A stretch of DNA of 64,000 bases from JAICLK01 sp963810525 (GCA_963810525.1 CAWENB010000003.1:186001-250000), one strand, 5' to 3'; shown: positions 41,595 through 50,735, counted from the stretch's first letter. Notes: a model not told the origin generated them from the letters alone. A program made the numbers and translations.

Positions 41595-42242
41595 ATGAGT
41601 GCAGCGCCTCAAGAAGCTCCCGATGTATCGCGCGGATTCGACGAAGCAGCGATTGACGATATCTTCAGAGCGTCAGAAGCGCCCTGGCCGGCGTTCAGGG
41701 ACGACGTCAGGCCGCTTTTGACAGCCCATTCGATTGCACTCCAGGCTTTGCATGGCCGGCTGTTAGTGGCTAGAATTCCGGAGCTGGCAATCGCCTCACA
41801 AACTTCACCGGTCAGCTCGGAATCCGACCAGGCGGCCCGCGAACAGACGACCGGCTACCTACTGGCCTTTCAGGTTTTACGACTCGCCGCGCCGTTCAAG
41901 CCGGCACCGGTAGACGAAGCGCTCGCCGCGCAATACGGTGATCGATATATTGGATCACCCCGGCAGCTCGAAACCGACTTTTACCGGGACTACCGGAAAC
42001 ATCCGTCGATACTGTCGCTCGTCGATACGAGATTGCGTAGCCCGCCCGCCCGCTACGGCGCCGAGGTAATGTTTGCGGTTTTTGGCGGCCAAGCCAATCC
42101 GAATCGACCGGCAATTCGGCTTACGCGCGCCTCACAGCCATCCAAACCCGACGATTCTGCACCAATACCCGATGCTTCCGTGCAACAGCGGAAATCTGAG
42201 AAGCGGCACGTCCGTACCCTCACTGGCGACCATCGTTTTTAG
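41595..42242 (+). CDS. Hypothetical soluble protein
   Basis: 215 residues, rich in Ala, Pro and Arg, with a helical centre (LLTAHSIALQALHGRLLVARI, EQTTGYLLAFQVLRLAA) and a polar, probably disordered C-terminus. No signal, membrane segment or known motif is seen. An extended -10 (TGCTATACT) lies about 30 nt upstream, so the mRNA has a short leader without a clear Shine-Dalgarno. The stop overlaps that of the convergent SGNH gene by 4 bp. Confidence 0.5.
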   Translation: MSAAPQEAPDVSRGFDEAAIDDIFRASEAPWPAFRDDVRPLLTAHSIALQALHGRLLVARIPELAIASQTSPVSSESDQAAREQTTGYLLAFQVLRLAAPFKPAPVDEALAAQYGDRYIGSPRQLETDFYRDYRKHPSILSLVDTRLRSPPARYGAEVMFAVFGGQANPNRPAIRLTRASQPSKPDDSAPIPDASVQQRKSEKRHVRTLTGDHRF

Positions 42243-42868
42243 ACCTTGAGCAGCTTATCAAGTTCTGGCAGTACAATAGAGGCGATCAGCTCGTGCCCGG
42301 CATTGTTCGGATGCAGTCCGTCAGGGAGTAAATCCCGCTTTTTCTGCTCATCCTGAAACGTCTCAAATACTGGAGTGTGTGGCAATGAATGTGTTTCGCA
42401 GACTTCCCGCATGGCTTGCTCCATCATCCATAACCTTTCGTTCGTGTATGTGAAATCTCCCCAGGAAACCGGTATGGTTCGAGCTTCATTGCACGGCGTC
42501 AAGCCAACGAATATAATTTTATCCGTAAATCTGCGGGCGGCAGCAACCAACGCTTCAAGATCTGCCCGGTATTGCTCCGGGGTCGACCAGGGTTCCCCCG
42601 ACTCTATGACAGCGTTGTTGGTGCCGATTGCGAAGATTACCGCAACCGTCTGATGCTTGAGGCTCCGAGCTCGTGCTTCATGCTCGAATCGGTTCAGCAC
42701 CTCCTCAGAAGTATCAGCGGATATCCCTAAATTGAAAATTGAGGGTTGGCTTATGGAAAAATCTTTGACTTGCAATTCATCGTAATGCTTGCGAAGGCGA
42801 TTGACCCAACCGCCTTCAGTGTCCCAGTAACCTTGGGTAATACTAGCTCCGAAAACCAAAACGCGCAT
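42239..42868 (-). CDS. SGNH/GDSL-family hydrolase
   Basis: 209 residues. Block I is VFGASITQG with nucleophile S9, block II Gly is in FNLGISADTS, block III is AIGTNNA, and block V is PDGLHPNNAGHEL with the Asp-x-x-His pair. These esterases and lipases cleave acyl groups from lipids, sugars or peptidoglycan. There is no signal peptide, so it acts inside the cell. The ATG lies 6 nt after a perfect TATAAT (42875-42880), a clear leaderless case. Confidence 0.9.
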   Translation of the reverse strand: MRVLVFGASITQGYWDTEGGWVNRLRKHYDELQVKDFSISQPSIFNLGISADTSEEVLNRFEHEARARSLKHQTVAVIFAIGTNNAVIESGEPWSTPEQYRADLEALVAAARRFTDKIIFVGLTPCNEARTIPVSWGDFTYTNERLWMMEQAMREVCETHSLPHTPVFETFQDEQKKRDLLPDGLHPNNAGHELIASIVLPELDKLLKV

Positions 42869-42892
42869 GCGGAAATTATAGCAGCTACTTAA

Positions 42893-43784
42893 CTAGTCGG
42901 GCGGGGCCAGAATTTGAGCCGGTTCGTGCTCTCGGCGGGCAAGCCGGTTCATGACGACGACGGATAGCAAAATGATGAGGCCGCCGATAATGTCGCGGCC
43001 CGTCAGCAGCTCGCCGTAAAAAATCCAACCGAACAGCGGACCGAAGACTTCCTCGAGCATCAAAATGTTGCCGGCAATCACCGCGCTGACGTGCTCGAAC
43101 CCGTAATTACCGAGGAAGTTGACGGCCACACTCAAAGAACCCGCGCTGATGGCGATAGTGGTGAATTGGGCAGTCCAGTGCCCGGCCGGGATGAACCAGC
43201 GATGGTATAAAATTACACTTAAACCATACGTCATGAGGCTGGCGAGCCCTACGACCGCCGCGGTAATTTCGTAGTTATTGAGCGCGTCACTATGCCAGCG
43301 GCGCGTCACGAGCATAATCGAAAAGATAATGCCGGATAGCAGCGCCAGCAAAGCGCCCACATCGAAGTGCGCCAGGTCGCCGGGATTGTCCAAAACAACC
43401 AGGGCCGCGCCGAAAAACGACAGCATAATCAACAGGCCGCGCTGCCATGACATTTTTTCGTGGAACAGCAGAACGCCAAGCACCGAGCTGATCGGAAGCG
43501 CGCCCATAAACGCTACGATGCCGATCTTGGTCTTCTCGGCCGCCAGCGTATACAGGCCGACCGCGATCACCTGCCCGCATATGACGCGGAACACATGCAA
43601 TCTGCCGGTAGAATATGAGCGACGCCATCACGAAAGCCGCGCCGTACCGCACATACCACTGCTCAAACACTCCGAGCCCGCTGCCGAGATAGCGTGCCAC
43701 CACTCCCATGATGCCGTACACCGCTGCCGTAGCTACCAGCGCCAGGACACCCTTGCCCGTCAGATGAATTTTATTCGTTGCCAC
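42893..43784 (-). pseudogene. EamA (DMT)-family transporter, frameshifted
   Basis: The N-terminal part, from GTG 43782-43784, has helices 1-2 (GVLALVATAAVYGIMGVVAR, YGAAFVMASLIFYRQ). The remaining eight helices continue in another frame from about 43600 to 42893 (VICGQVIAVGLYTLAAEKTK, IGIVAFMGALPISSVLGVLL, ending in a helix with GGLIILLSVVVMNRLA). Joined, they give about 297 residues and ten helices, the normal size of DMT-superfamily metabolite transporters with two EamA repeats. The break near 43605 is a net gain of one base (or loss of two). As it stands the gene would not give a full transporter. Confidence 0.75.
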
Positions 43785-43806
43785 AACCTATTAGTTATAG
43801 CAGAGA

Positions 43807-44733
43807 TCATTGAATTTGCAGCGATTCGAGCATGGACTCAATGGGTCCGGAGAAATCGCTGTTGCTCCACATCTGCGAACTGATGGTCAGCGGCGAGGTG
43901 CTGCTGCAGGTTTTGCCGGAAACCGTACAACCGCCAAACATTACCCGAATGAGCGGATCGATTTTCGTGATATCGCTTTCCGGAACCTGCTGGGCGTAGG
44001 CATAGCCGAGATCACCGGTGACGTATACGCCGTCGAGGCCGCCTTTGGTCGTCGTGGCGGCGTACTGCAAAAAGCTCAGGTAGGTTTGGGCACGCTGGGT
44101 GCTTGTCGGATTGGCATACATGACTTTCTGCGACGCCAGTACCGCGACCGCGCTTCCTTGTTTGAACATACTCAAATCCGCTGCCGCCTGCTTTTGGATG
44201 CTCATGATGACTTCGCCGGTTTGCGATGAGCCATCGGCGGCGGTCAGTTGCATGGTCGGCGAAGTCACCGTCAGTTTGCCGTTGCCGGTATCTGAAACCG
44301 TCCAACCGTCAGGATAGTTGAAACTTAGGTTGAAGTTGCTCGAGTTGTACGGCTTGGTCGAATTCGACGGGGAATTGTTGGCGGTACTTGCCGGATTTGA
44401 ACCGGCGGCCGCCGCTTTCGACGACGAGTTCGCTGAGGCAGGCGCCTGCTGCAACACCGTTTGCGCCGGCTTCCGGTTCATTTTGTGTTTGACCACCCAG
44501 TAACCGCCGGCGCCGATCCCGGCCGCCAGCACCAAACCGAGCAGCGTCCAGCCGACAACCTTCGGCCACTTACGCTTAGACTTCAGCTCGGGCATGTAAT
44601 CGGTAGGATCAACCGTGGCGTGCGAGGCGGACTCGTAAATATCGTCGCCGTACTCGACGTCAGCTTCCGGCACTTTGCGTTCTTCCGGATTTTCAGACTC
44701 AGATTTTTGGCCGTCGGTCACTGGAATGTCCAT
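43807..44733 (-). CDS. Membrane-anchored PsbP-like extracytoplasmic protein
   Basis: 308 residues from ATG 44731-44733. It has an acidic cytoplasmic part, one transmembrane helix (VVGWTLLGLVLAAGIGAGGYW), a Ser/Ala/Asn linker, then a domain opening with FNLSFNYPDGWTVSDTG. That opening is typical of PsbP-like 'F.i.YP.gW.v' folds seen in many bacterial surface proteins. Two cysteines near the end (GGCTVSGKTC) may form a disulfide. The start is 7 nt after TATAAT (44741-44746); the frame's earlier ATG lies inside that promoter box. Function unknown. A similar design is seen at 58049-58744. Confidence 0.65.
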   Translation of the reverse strand: MDIPVTDGQKSESENPEERKVPEADVEYGDDIYESASHATVDPTDYMPELKSKRKWPKVVGWTLLGLVLAAGIGAGGYWVVKHKMNRKPAQTVLQQAPASANSSSKAAAAGSNPASTANNSPSNSTKPYNSSNFNLSFNYPDGWTVSDTGNGKLTVTSPTMQLTAADGSSQTGEVIMSIQKQAAADLSMFKQGSAVAVLASQKVMYANPTSTQRAQTYLSFLQYAATTTKGGLDGVYVTGDLGYAYAQQVPESDITKIDPLIRVMFGGCTVSGKTCSSTSPLTISSQMWSNSDFSGPIESMLESLQIQ

Positions 44734-44830
44734 AAGCCTCATTATACTCGAGCCAAAGAGTATGAAAACGGAGATTTTACCTCACGAACTAATGGTCGTA
44801 TGTTTTATGTAAACTATTTTCTCAAACGGC

Positions 44831-45409
44831 TTATGCGACTAACGCCGTGGTTCGTGCAGCAACCGCGCCTACGGTTGCTGACAGCGAGAGCGGCTTACCA
44901 TAAATTCTGTATTTTTCTTTCCAGCCAATGGGTTGAAATCCGTTGTTGACAAGCACTCTCGTCGAAGATTCATTGTCTAGTCTCGCTCCCGCAATGGCGC
45001 CCAGACGACCCAAAGTCGACAGGTGCGACAGCACTATCCGGACAGCTCCGGTGGCGAGTCCCCGCCCCGTGTGCTCCGTGCCGACCCAGTACCAAACATC
45101 CGCCAGACCACCTTGGAACAACGTAAAACCCACCACCCCTCTGGGCCTATGGGCCGCCCAGATACCAAGCTCTATTCCTGGCGATACCTCAGCGTTTCTA
45201 GACTGAGTCGCCAGCAGCGTTTGGTAACCTTGCTCGGGCGTCGCGAATTCCTCGACTACTTGATTTTCGCCGGCCGCCAGTAATTCTGAGCGGCTGGATT
45301 GAATTTCATCATAAACCCAATCAGTATCATCTACTACGAGCCGTCTGAGTACCATGTCGCCAGGCCCGAACAATTCGAGGCGCCCTGCCGCTTCCAGCGT
45401 CTCCGTCAT
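44831..45409 (-). CDS. GNAT-family N-acetyltransferase
   Basis: 192 residues. The acetyl-CoA-binding motif A is GTEHTGRGLATGAVRIVL (pattern Q/R-x-x-G-x-G/A). Strand 4 (VGFTLFQGGLADVWYWVG) and the C-terminal ARLDNESSTRVLVNNGFQPIG match the RimJ/RimL type that acetylates protein or small-molecule amines. The C-terminal 25 residues (Ala/Thr-rich) are probably flexible. A second GNAT of the same subtype is encoded at 46229-46756. TATATT lies 9 nt before the ATG. Confidence 0.85.
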   Translation of the reverse strand: MTETLEAAGRLELFGPGDMVLRRLVVDDTDWVYDEIQSSRSELLAAGENQVVEEFATPEQGYQTLLATQSRNAEVSPGIELGIWAAHRPRGVVGFTLFQGGLADVWYWVGTEHTGRGLATGAVRIVLSHLSTLGRLGAIAGARLDNESSTRVLVNNGFQPIGWKEKYRIYGKPLSLSATVGAVAARTTALVA

Positions 45410-45472
45410 AATACATTCAATATAACCATTTGCCGCAGCCGGTGCAAGTCCGCTCGTCTTAGGAAGTGTAGA

Positions 45473-46210
45473 TTACTTGCCCTTGATAGCGTAGCCGCCG
45501 TCGACCAAGAAGTCGGCACCGGTGATATAGCTCGCTTCGTCGGACGCCAGAAAAAGCGCGAGCGGCGCAATTTCTTCTACCTGGGCAATGCGGCCCAGCA
45601 CCGTACCACCCTTAATACGCTCAAAGGTGTCCAAGCTCCAGCTTCCGGCGGTGTCGGTCTCTACATATCCCGGCGAAATGCTGCTGAATCGGATGGGGGC
45701 GTACGATTTGGCAAGCGCCTTGGTCAGCGCAATGATGCCGGCTTTGGTTGAACCGTATGTCAAGCTGCTGAGCGTCGTCAGTTCGAAGTGGCCTTTGATG
45801 GAACTGATATTTATGATGCTTCCCCGCCCGGCTTTTTGCATGGCCGGCAATACTGATTGGATACAGTGCAGCGTGCCGAGCACGTTCACGCTGTATTCTT
45901 CGAGCGCCTGGTCGTCCTCGATTTCGGCCACATCTGTGAAGCCGGTATAGCCGACGCCGACATTATTGACGAGCACGTCAATAGTGCCGACTTCGGCCAG
46001 CACCGATTTGATTGCCTGCTGCGTCTCAACCTTGTCCGCGACGTCAAAAAACGTCAGCACCGATCCCTCCAGCTCCTTATGCAGTTGCTGCAAAGCCGCC
46101 GAATACGTCCTGCCGTGCACGACAACCCGGTAGCCTTTTTCGCCGGCCAACACCGCTATCGCCCGACCGATCCCCCGGCTCGAACCCGTAATTAAAATCG
46201 TCTTATCCAT
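45473..46210 (-). CDS. Short-chain dehydrogenase/reductase (FabG-like)
   Basis: 245 residues, classical SDR. The cofactor motif is TGSSRGIG (8-15), with NNVG at 82-85, the catalytic Ser in INISS (about 136-137), and Tyr152/Lys156 in the Y-G-S-T-K motif. PGYVETD and the C-terminal GADFLVDGGYAIKG are typical. The substrate is open; FabG-type 3-oxoacyl reductases and sugar dehydrogenases share this pattern. The ATG at 46208-46210 lies 7 nt after TACAAT (46218-46223), within the 18-bp gap after the GNAT gene, so it has its own leaderless promoter. The upstream in-frame ATG overlaps that box. Confidence 0.88.
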   Translation of the reverse strand: MDKTILITGSSRGIGRAIAVLAGEKGYRVVVHGRTYSAALQQLHKELEGSVLTFFDVADKVETQQAIKSVLAEVGTIDVLVNNVGVGYTGFTDVAEIEDDQALEEYSVNVLGTLHCIQSVLPAMQKAGRGSIINISSIKGHFELTTLSSLTYGSTKAGIIALTKALAKSYAPIRFSSISPGYVETDTAGSWSLDTFERIKGGTVLGRIAQVEEIAPLALFLASDEASYITGADFLVDGGYAIKGK

Positions 46211-46228
46211 ACCAGTCATTGTAGCAAA

Positions 46229-46756
46229 TCACAAATTGGGGCTAGGAGCGCGTAATAACAGGTGGTCGTCTTCCCAGCCGAAGCAAGTAAAACCCAATCG
46301 GCGCAAAGTACCCATGGATGCCTTGTTTCCGACTTTCGCACGGGCGAAAACTGACGTATAGCCAATCTTGAACAGGAACGGCGTCAGTAGCCGGACGGCA
46401 TCAACTGCGTGACCTTGCCTGGCGTGCTCTTTGCCGACCCACCCCCAAATCTCAACATCGTCCGCATTTCTTTCTCCGTAGCCAAAGCTGCCGACCGGTA
46501 TGCCGTCAACACAATCCGTCAGCTCAACCCCCGGCCATTGCTCCGCAGTACGCGTCCGGGCCTCCCGTAACCGCTGCTCTATAACTTCCGTGCTCGCAAA
46601 CTCCTCGGCCGGAAAGCCGCAACGCAAAAAGTGCCGCAGATCAAAGTGTACCAGCCGGTAAAACTGCTCGGCATCGTCAGGCGAAACGCCGCGTAATAAG
46701 GTGCCGTTGGGGCCGGATAATTCCGGATGCATATCGGCCGTGTATCTCTCCGCCAT
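46229..46756 (-). CDS. GNAT-family N-acetyltransferase
   Basis: 175 residues of the RimJ/RimL-like subgroup. It shows GTLLRGVSPDDAEQFYRL at the start, GSFGYGERNADDVEIWGWVG, motif A (KEHARQGHAVDAVRLL), and VFARAKVGNKASMGTLRRLGF. It resembles the GNAT at 44831-45409 in layout, so the two may be duplicates with different targets. The ATG lies 6 nt after TACAAT (46763-46768), a clear leaderless start. Confidence 0.85.
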   Translation of the reverse strand: MAERYTADMHPELSGPNGTLLRGVSPDDAEQFYRLVHFDLRHFLRCGFPAEEFASTEVIEQRLREARTRTAEQWPGVELTDCVDGIPVGSFGYGERNADDVEIWGWVGKEHARQGHAVDAVRLLTPFLFKIGYTSVFARAKVGNKASMGTLRRLGFTCFGWEDDHLLLRAPSPNL

Positions 46757-46839
46757 GATGCAATTGTAAGTTTTTTACCCCCGCAAACCATGAGCGTCTG
46801 CTGCTCTATGACTTGAACTTGTCAAAACTTATAAGGTAA

Positions 46840-48108
46840 TTACTGCACCGGCGGGCGGCCTGGCTTAGGCGGCGGCTGTTGCCCGGGTGGTGGCGTTTGT
46901 TGATCTTGTGAAGGCTGCTGCGCAGTGGAAGGCTGTCCGGTGCGCACCTGTTGTAATTGGTTTTGCGGCTGTTCCTGCTGGCCCGGCGGCGATATGGGCG
47001 TGCCGCGGTAGCAGCTGACAGAGTAGGGGTAATCCTGGGTCATCACATAGTGGTACATGATCACGTTCTGGCCGTTGAGATTGATTTGGCTGACAATACC
47101 GTGGCATTCATCAAGGTCGCCCGTCGTCAGGATATTATTCGTACCGACGTCGGGGCCGGTAATCGGGAAGCCGTCGAGCGCGTAGCCGATAACCGTATGC
47201 ACGCTGACATTTTTGATGCAACTACTGAGCGTATGGTAGTGGTAAATGCCGTCGCTTTGCGGATGGCCCTCGCAAGCATCTTGCACCTCCCAGGCACCGG
47301 CATCGCGGCCGCCGGCGTCAAGGGCGCTGAACAAGGCCACGCCGGTCAGCATAATTCCCACTTCTCCGCTCTCGCAATTCGGGTTGGCATTATAGGTTGG
47401 ATCAGCCGATAGCTTATACGTGAACGTTTGCCCCTTAATACTGTTGGGGTTTTTGTCGTAGGCGTATGCCGGATCACTGGCCATAATCGGGAAGATGCCG
47501 GTCGGGTGATTCGGTAAGTCGTTCGTCACAATGGTGCGCGTGCTGCCGCTCAGCGAATTGCTGAAATCAGCGGTCCACATGACGTTGCCCTCGACGTGCA
47601 ACTTCTGGTTGACGTTGTATTCTTTATCGTCGTCAGTAAACCACGGCCCCGGCCGGCCGGCGCCGCCCGCGCTAACCGCCAAATTGTGTGCATATTCGGT
47701 ACAGGCGTAGACATAACCTTTTTTCGGACCGCTGCTCGTATACTTGCCGTCGCCTACCGGCAAAATGCCGTTAGCGTATTTATTGCCGTAATTTTTATTC
47801 GTGTCAAGCTGCAAACCCTGGACTTTGGCCGAGCTGGCCGCAACCGGATTGGTCGTTTGCGAACTCGACGACTGCGTCGTGCTATTCATCACCATAAGCC
47901 TATGATGCCCGAAGTGCCACCAGCCAGCCGCAGCAAGCAGTACCGCAACAACCGCCGCGCCCGCGCCAATCCGCAATTTCCTTTTGCCAGTCGGTTGCGC
48001 AGCCGGCAGTTCGGATGCAGTTTGCGTCTGATCGGACACTTCTTGTATATCAGCGCGTTGCCCGGAATCTTCTGGTTGCCTTGGAGGTTCCGGCGGTACG
48101 CTATCCAT
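46840..48108 (-). CDS. Membrane-anchored YHYH-domain protein
   Basis: 422 residues. A cytoplasmic Pro/Gln/Glu-rich N-terminus leads to one transmembrane helix (AAVVAVLLAAAGWWHFG) and a Ser/Thr linker. A YHYH-type domain follows, with cysteines and the marker DGIYHYHTLSSCIKNVS near residues 300-320, then VIGYALDGFPITGPD and DECHGIVSQ. The C-terminus is Gln/Pro-rich and disordered. YHYH domains occur in secreted bacterial proteins, often in metal-related contexts, with no proven activity. I use ATG 48106-48108, 7 nt after TACAAT (48116-48121); the longer frame runs through the divergent promoter. Confidence 0.8.
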   Translation of the reverse strand: MDSVPPEPPRQPEDSGQRADIQEVSDQTQTASELPAAQPTGKRKLRIGAGAAVVAVLLAAAGWWHFGHHRLMVMNSTTQSSSSQTTNPVAASSAKVQGLQLDTNKNYGNKYANGILPVGDGKYTSSGPKKGYVYACTEYAHNLAVSAGGAGRPGPWFTDDDKEYNVNQKLHVEGNVMWTADFSNSLSGSTRTIVTNDLPNHPTGIFPIMASDPAYAYDKNPNSIKGQTFTYKLSADPTYNANPNCESGEVGIMLTGVALFSALDAGGRDAGAWEVQDACEGHPQSDGIYHYHTLSSCIKNVSVHTVIGYALDGFPITGPDVGTNNILTTGDLDECHGIVSQINLNGQNVIMYHYVMTQDYPYSVSCYRGTPISPPGQQEQPQNQLQQVRTGQPSTAQQPSQDQQTPPPGQQPPPKPGRPPVQ

Positions 48109-48165
48109 AAGCATGATTGTACTACATAGCAATACGGACCAGGCGTGCCGGCGTAGAATAATATT
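48109..48165. promoter_or_regulatory. Divergent pair of leaderless promoters
   Basis: Leftward: TACAAT (48116-48121, minus strand) is 7 nt from the YHYH-protein ATG. Rightward: TAGAAT (48154-48159) is 6 nt from the ATG at 48166. The whole intergenic space is 57 bp. Confidence 0.6.
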
Positions 48166-48717
48166 ATGCAACCACAAGCATTAGGGCTCATCATTTGGGG
48201 ACAAGCGTGTCTGTATGCCGGACTAACTGCGGCAATACTGCTGAAGCCGGCAGGGCTCGCGAGCAACGACGGCATCAGCTACTTCGGCGTTCATGCCCGC
48301 AGCGTTATTCCTTACACGCTGGGGCTGTTAGGTTCGGCACTCCTGTGCTGGCTGGGGAGCCGGCACATTAATACACCGGCATGCAAGCCGCTCAAAAACG
48401 GCCTCATCATCTTTGCGTGGCTCATTGCCGTTATCGTTGCGACACCTTACGCAGCCGGCCCGGTCATGAACTGGCTGCACATCGCCGCCGGGTCGGCACT
48501 CTTCAGCCTGCAGCTGCTGCTTAGTATCTGGCTGGTTAACAGGCTACGCTACAAACCGACGGCACTCGCTTTTATGATTGTCGAGCTGGCTGCCGGCATC
48601 GCCTGCGCCGTCTACCTGATTCCGACCCGCGGATTTCTCATACAGTGCCAGATCATCTTCCAGCTTGCCTTCGGCGCATTGCTTATTTATAGTCTGAAGA
48701 AGCTCCAGCCGTATTAA
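48166..48717 (+). CDS. Six-helix membrane protein
   Basis: 183 residues with about six hydrophobic helices and short loops (LGLIIWGQACLYAGLTAAIL, VIPYTLGLLGSALLCWLGS, LIIFAWLIAVIVATPYAA, LHIAAGSALFSLQLLLSIWL, AFMIVELAAGIACAVYLI, IIFQLAFGALLIYSL). I do not recognise a family; DUF998-like proteins have a similar size and topology. The start is 6 nt after TAGAAT. It is divergent from the YHYH gene. Confidence 0.65.
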   Translation: MQPQALGLIIWGQACLYAGLTAAILLKPAGLASNDGISYFGVHARSVIPYTLGLLGSALLCWLGSRHINTPACKPLKNGLIIFAWLIAVIVATPYAAGPVMNWLHIAAGSALFSLQLLLSIWLVNRLRYKPTALAFMIVELAAGIACAVYLIPTRGFLIQCQIIFQLAFGALLIYSLKKLQPY

Positions 48718-48826
48718 TACATTTATCGTCGCCGCGCTTCGCACCGAGCTTGGCAAGTTCTTTACGGGGGATCGTCACCCCTTCGCTTGACCCGCTACCA
48801 ATCAGTTTTTGCCGCGTTACAATCAT
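48683..48826 (-). pseudogene. Truncated SpoVT/AbrB-type DNA-binding domain
   Basis: A 47-codon frame reads IVTRQKLIGSGSSEGVTIPR, then KELAKLGAKRGDD, which is the swapped-hairpin AbrB/MazE pattern ('k.ig.S..vtiPke.l..lg...Gd'). It then loses similarity (KCINTAGASSDYK) and stops inside the opposite-strand membrane gene. Functional relatives continue with a beta strand after 'GD', so this is probably a cut-off antitoxin or regulator gene. No toxin partner is visible. Confidence 0.45.
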
Positions 48827-48849
48827 GGTAATTGATTAAAATCTATTGT

Positions 48850-49380
48850 CTAGCCTGCGGCGTGCTCGATTTCCAAAAGCGTTTGGTCAGGCGTTTGGCC
48901 GGTAGAGTCGACGGTGATTTCATTTGGGCCGATTTTGCCCATGACACCTTGGTATAGCTTGTTGAATTCAACCGACGGCACGGCGTGCTCGCGTTGGCGG
49001 TTGCGGGCTTCAAGTTCTTCTTTGGCTGCGGTAAGCAGGATGTTTCGGTGGGCGTAGCCGCTACCGTCTAAAATCCGGATGATTGCCTGGACGTTCCCTT
49101 CGCTGCTGGTCTGGTCATCCCATGTAAATAAGCCATCCACGACCAACGTATATTCCTGCCGCTTGCAATACCGCTCGAGCAGTACCAGAAGATTATCGAA
49201 GGCGAAACGGTGCTCGGATACAGAGACATCTTCGATTGGCCGGCCAATGAGGTGAAATCCCCAGCGGAAGACGTCCAGGTCCAGATACGCAACCTTGCCG
49301 TCAAGCTTTTCCGCAAACCGATACACCAGCGTGCCTTTGCCGGCGGCCGGCGGCCCGCGAAAGATATATGCCTGGCCCAT
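48850..49380 (-). CDS. P-loop kinase-like protein (AAA_33/zeta-like)
   Basis: 176 residues. Walker A is FRGPPAAGKGTLVY at the N-terminus; YLDLDVFRW may bind substrate, TLVVDGLFTWDD is a Walker-B-like strand, and LTAAKEELEARNRQRE is the arginine-rich lid. This is the general layout of small phosphotransferases (gluconate, chloramphenicol, zeta-toxin UDP-sugar kinases). The exact substrate is open. It starts 3 bp after the AspRS stop codon, so it belongs to the aspS transcript. Confidence 0.75.
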   Translation of the reverse strand: MGQAYIFRGPPAAGKGTLVYRFAEKLDGKVAYLDLDVFRWGFHLIGRPIEDVSVSEHRFAFDNLLVLLERYCKRQEYTLVVDGLFTWDDQTSSEGNVQAIIRILDGSGYAHRNILLTAAKEELEARNRQREHAVPSVEFNKLYQGVMGKIGPNEITVDSTGQTPDQTLLEIEHAAG

Positions 49381-49383
49381 GGC

Positions 49384-50691
49384 CTACGGTACTAAACGGT
49401 TAATGTCGCGCGGAAAGAGGATGGCTTCTTTGATGTTACCCAGGCCGATGACTTTTTCGGTCAGTCGGTCAATGCCGAACCCGCAGCCGCCGTGCGGCGG
49501 CAGGCCGTGCTTGAAGGCGGTCACGAAATGGCTGAAGCCGGGCGAGGTCGGGTCGATGCCGGCTTTTTTCATTTGCTCCACCAGATTTTCGTGCCGGTGT
49601 TCGCGTTGCGGCACGGTGGAAATTTCGACGCCGCGGAATAGCAGGTCGGCCGATCGCGCCGTTTTGCCGTCATCGCCGGCCATGTGGTAGAACTTCATTT
49701 TCTCAATCGGCAGGCCGGTGGCGAAGACGGCTTCGCAGCCGTCGTGGTCTTTCGTGTATTCGCAAATCCACTTTTCTTCCTCGGGTGTCAGGTCAAGTTC
49801 TTTGGTCGTGTCTTTACCGGTAGCTTTGCTAAACATGTCGTGGATTTCGGCCATCGAATACCGAGGAAACTCGGGTTTAATGACCAGCTCCGGCGCATGC
49901 AGACTCTTCAAATCGACGGCATGCTCTTTGTAGGCTCGGGTCAGCACGTCGTAGACCAAACCCTGCAGCATGTTGAGCACATCGTTGTGATCCTTAATAA
50001 ACCCCATCTCGATATCGAGCATGGTCACTTCGGAGACGTGACGGGTCGTGGCCGACAGCTCGGCCCGGAACGCCGGCGCGATTTCGAACACGCGTTCGAA
50101 GACGCCGACCATGATCTGCTTGTATAGTTGCGGGCTCTGGGCGAGCGTGGCTTCCTTACCGAAGTAATCGAGCTTAAAGACCTCGGCCCCGCCCTCGGCC
50201 GCACCGGCCACCAGCTTCGGCGTGTTGATTTCGACAAAATCGTTCTTGTACAGATACTCGCGAATGTAGCGCAGCAGGTCGCTGCGGATGCGGAAGATAG
50301 CTGATTCCTGCAAATTGCGCAGGCCCAGGACGCGGTAATCGAGCAGCGTGTCGAGATGGTCCGGCTTATGGCTCAGCGGCTTATCTATTTCGATCGGCGG
50401 TTCTTCGGTGACCGGCACCATGACGGTAAGCGCCACGTCGTGCAGCTCGACCCCGCCTGGCGCGCGCGGTTCATCGGCCACCGTGCCTTCGACGTGCAGC
50501 ACGGTGCCGATTTGCAGGCCACGCAATTTTTCGACTTCGTTTTTATCTTTGATGACCACTTGCGTCAGGCCGCCGCGGTCGCGCACATTGATAAATGTCA
50601 GACCGCCGAGCAGCCGCTTTTTGTGCAGCCAGCCCTCGACCTCCACCTTATCTCCGACGTGCGATTTTAAATCTCTGCTTAAACTCCTCAT
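49384..50691 (-). CDS. aspS: Archaeal-type aspartyl-tRNA synthetase, possibly non-discriminating
   Basis: 435 residues: an OB-fold anticodon-binding domain (about 1-100; VEVEGWLHKKRLLGGLTFINV) and a class II catalytic domain. Motif 2 is FEIAPAFRAELSATTRHVSE, motif 3 is GCGFGIDRLTEKVIG, and the flipping-loop region is GGAEVFKLDYFGK. It lacks the large GAD insertion of bacterial AspRS (about 590 residues), so it is the archaeal/eukaryal form. Such enzymes in bacteria often charge both tRNA-Asp and tRNA-Asn, with GatCAB making Asn-tRNA; specificity cannot be settled here. The start follows AAGGAAA. The promoter TACAAT is at 50818-50823. Confidence 0.9.
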   Translation of the reverse strand: MRSLSRDLKSHVGDKVEVEGWLHKKRLLGGLTFINVRDRGGLTQVVIKDKNEVEKLRGLQIGTVLHVEGTVADEPRAPGGVELHDVALTVMVPVTEEPPIEIDKPLSHKPDHLDTLLDYRVLGLRNLQESAIFRIRSDLLRYIREYLYKNDFVEINTPKLVAGAAEGGAEVFKLDYFGKEATLAQSPQLYKQIMVGVFERVFEIAPAFRAELSATTRHVSEVTMLDIEMGFIKDHNDVLNMLQGLVYDVLTRAYKEHAVDLKSLHAPELVIKPEFPRYSMAEIHDMFSKATGKDTTKELDLTPEEEKWICEYTKDHDGCEAVFATGLPIEKMKFYHMAGDDGKTARSADLLFRGVEISTVPQREHRHENLVEQMKKAGIDPTSPGFSHFVTAFKHGLPPHGGCGFGIDRLTEKVIGLGNIKEAILFPRDINRLVP

Positions 50692-50735
50692 AGAATTTCC
50701 TTACTTAAGCTTTTCGTTTCGGCTCGAGCGGTCGG

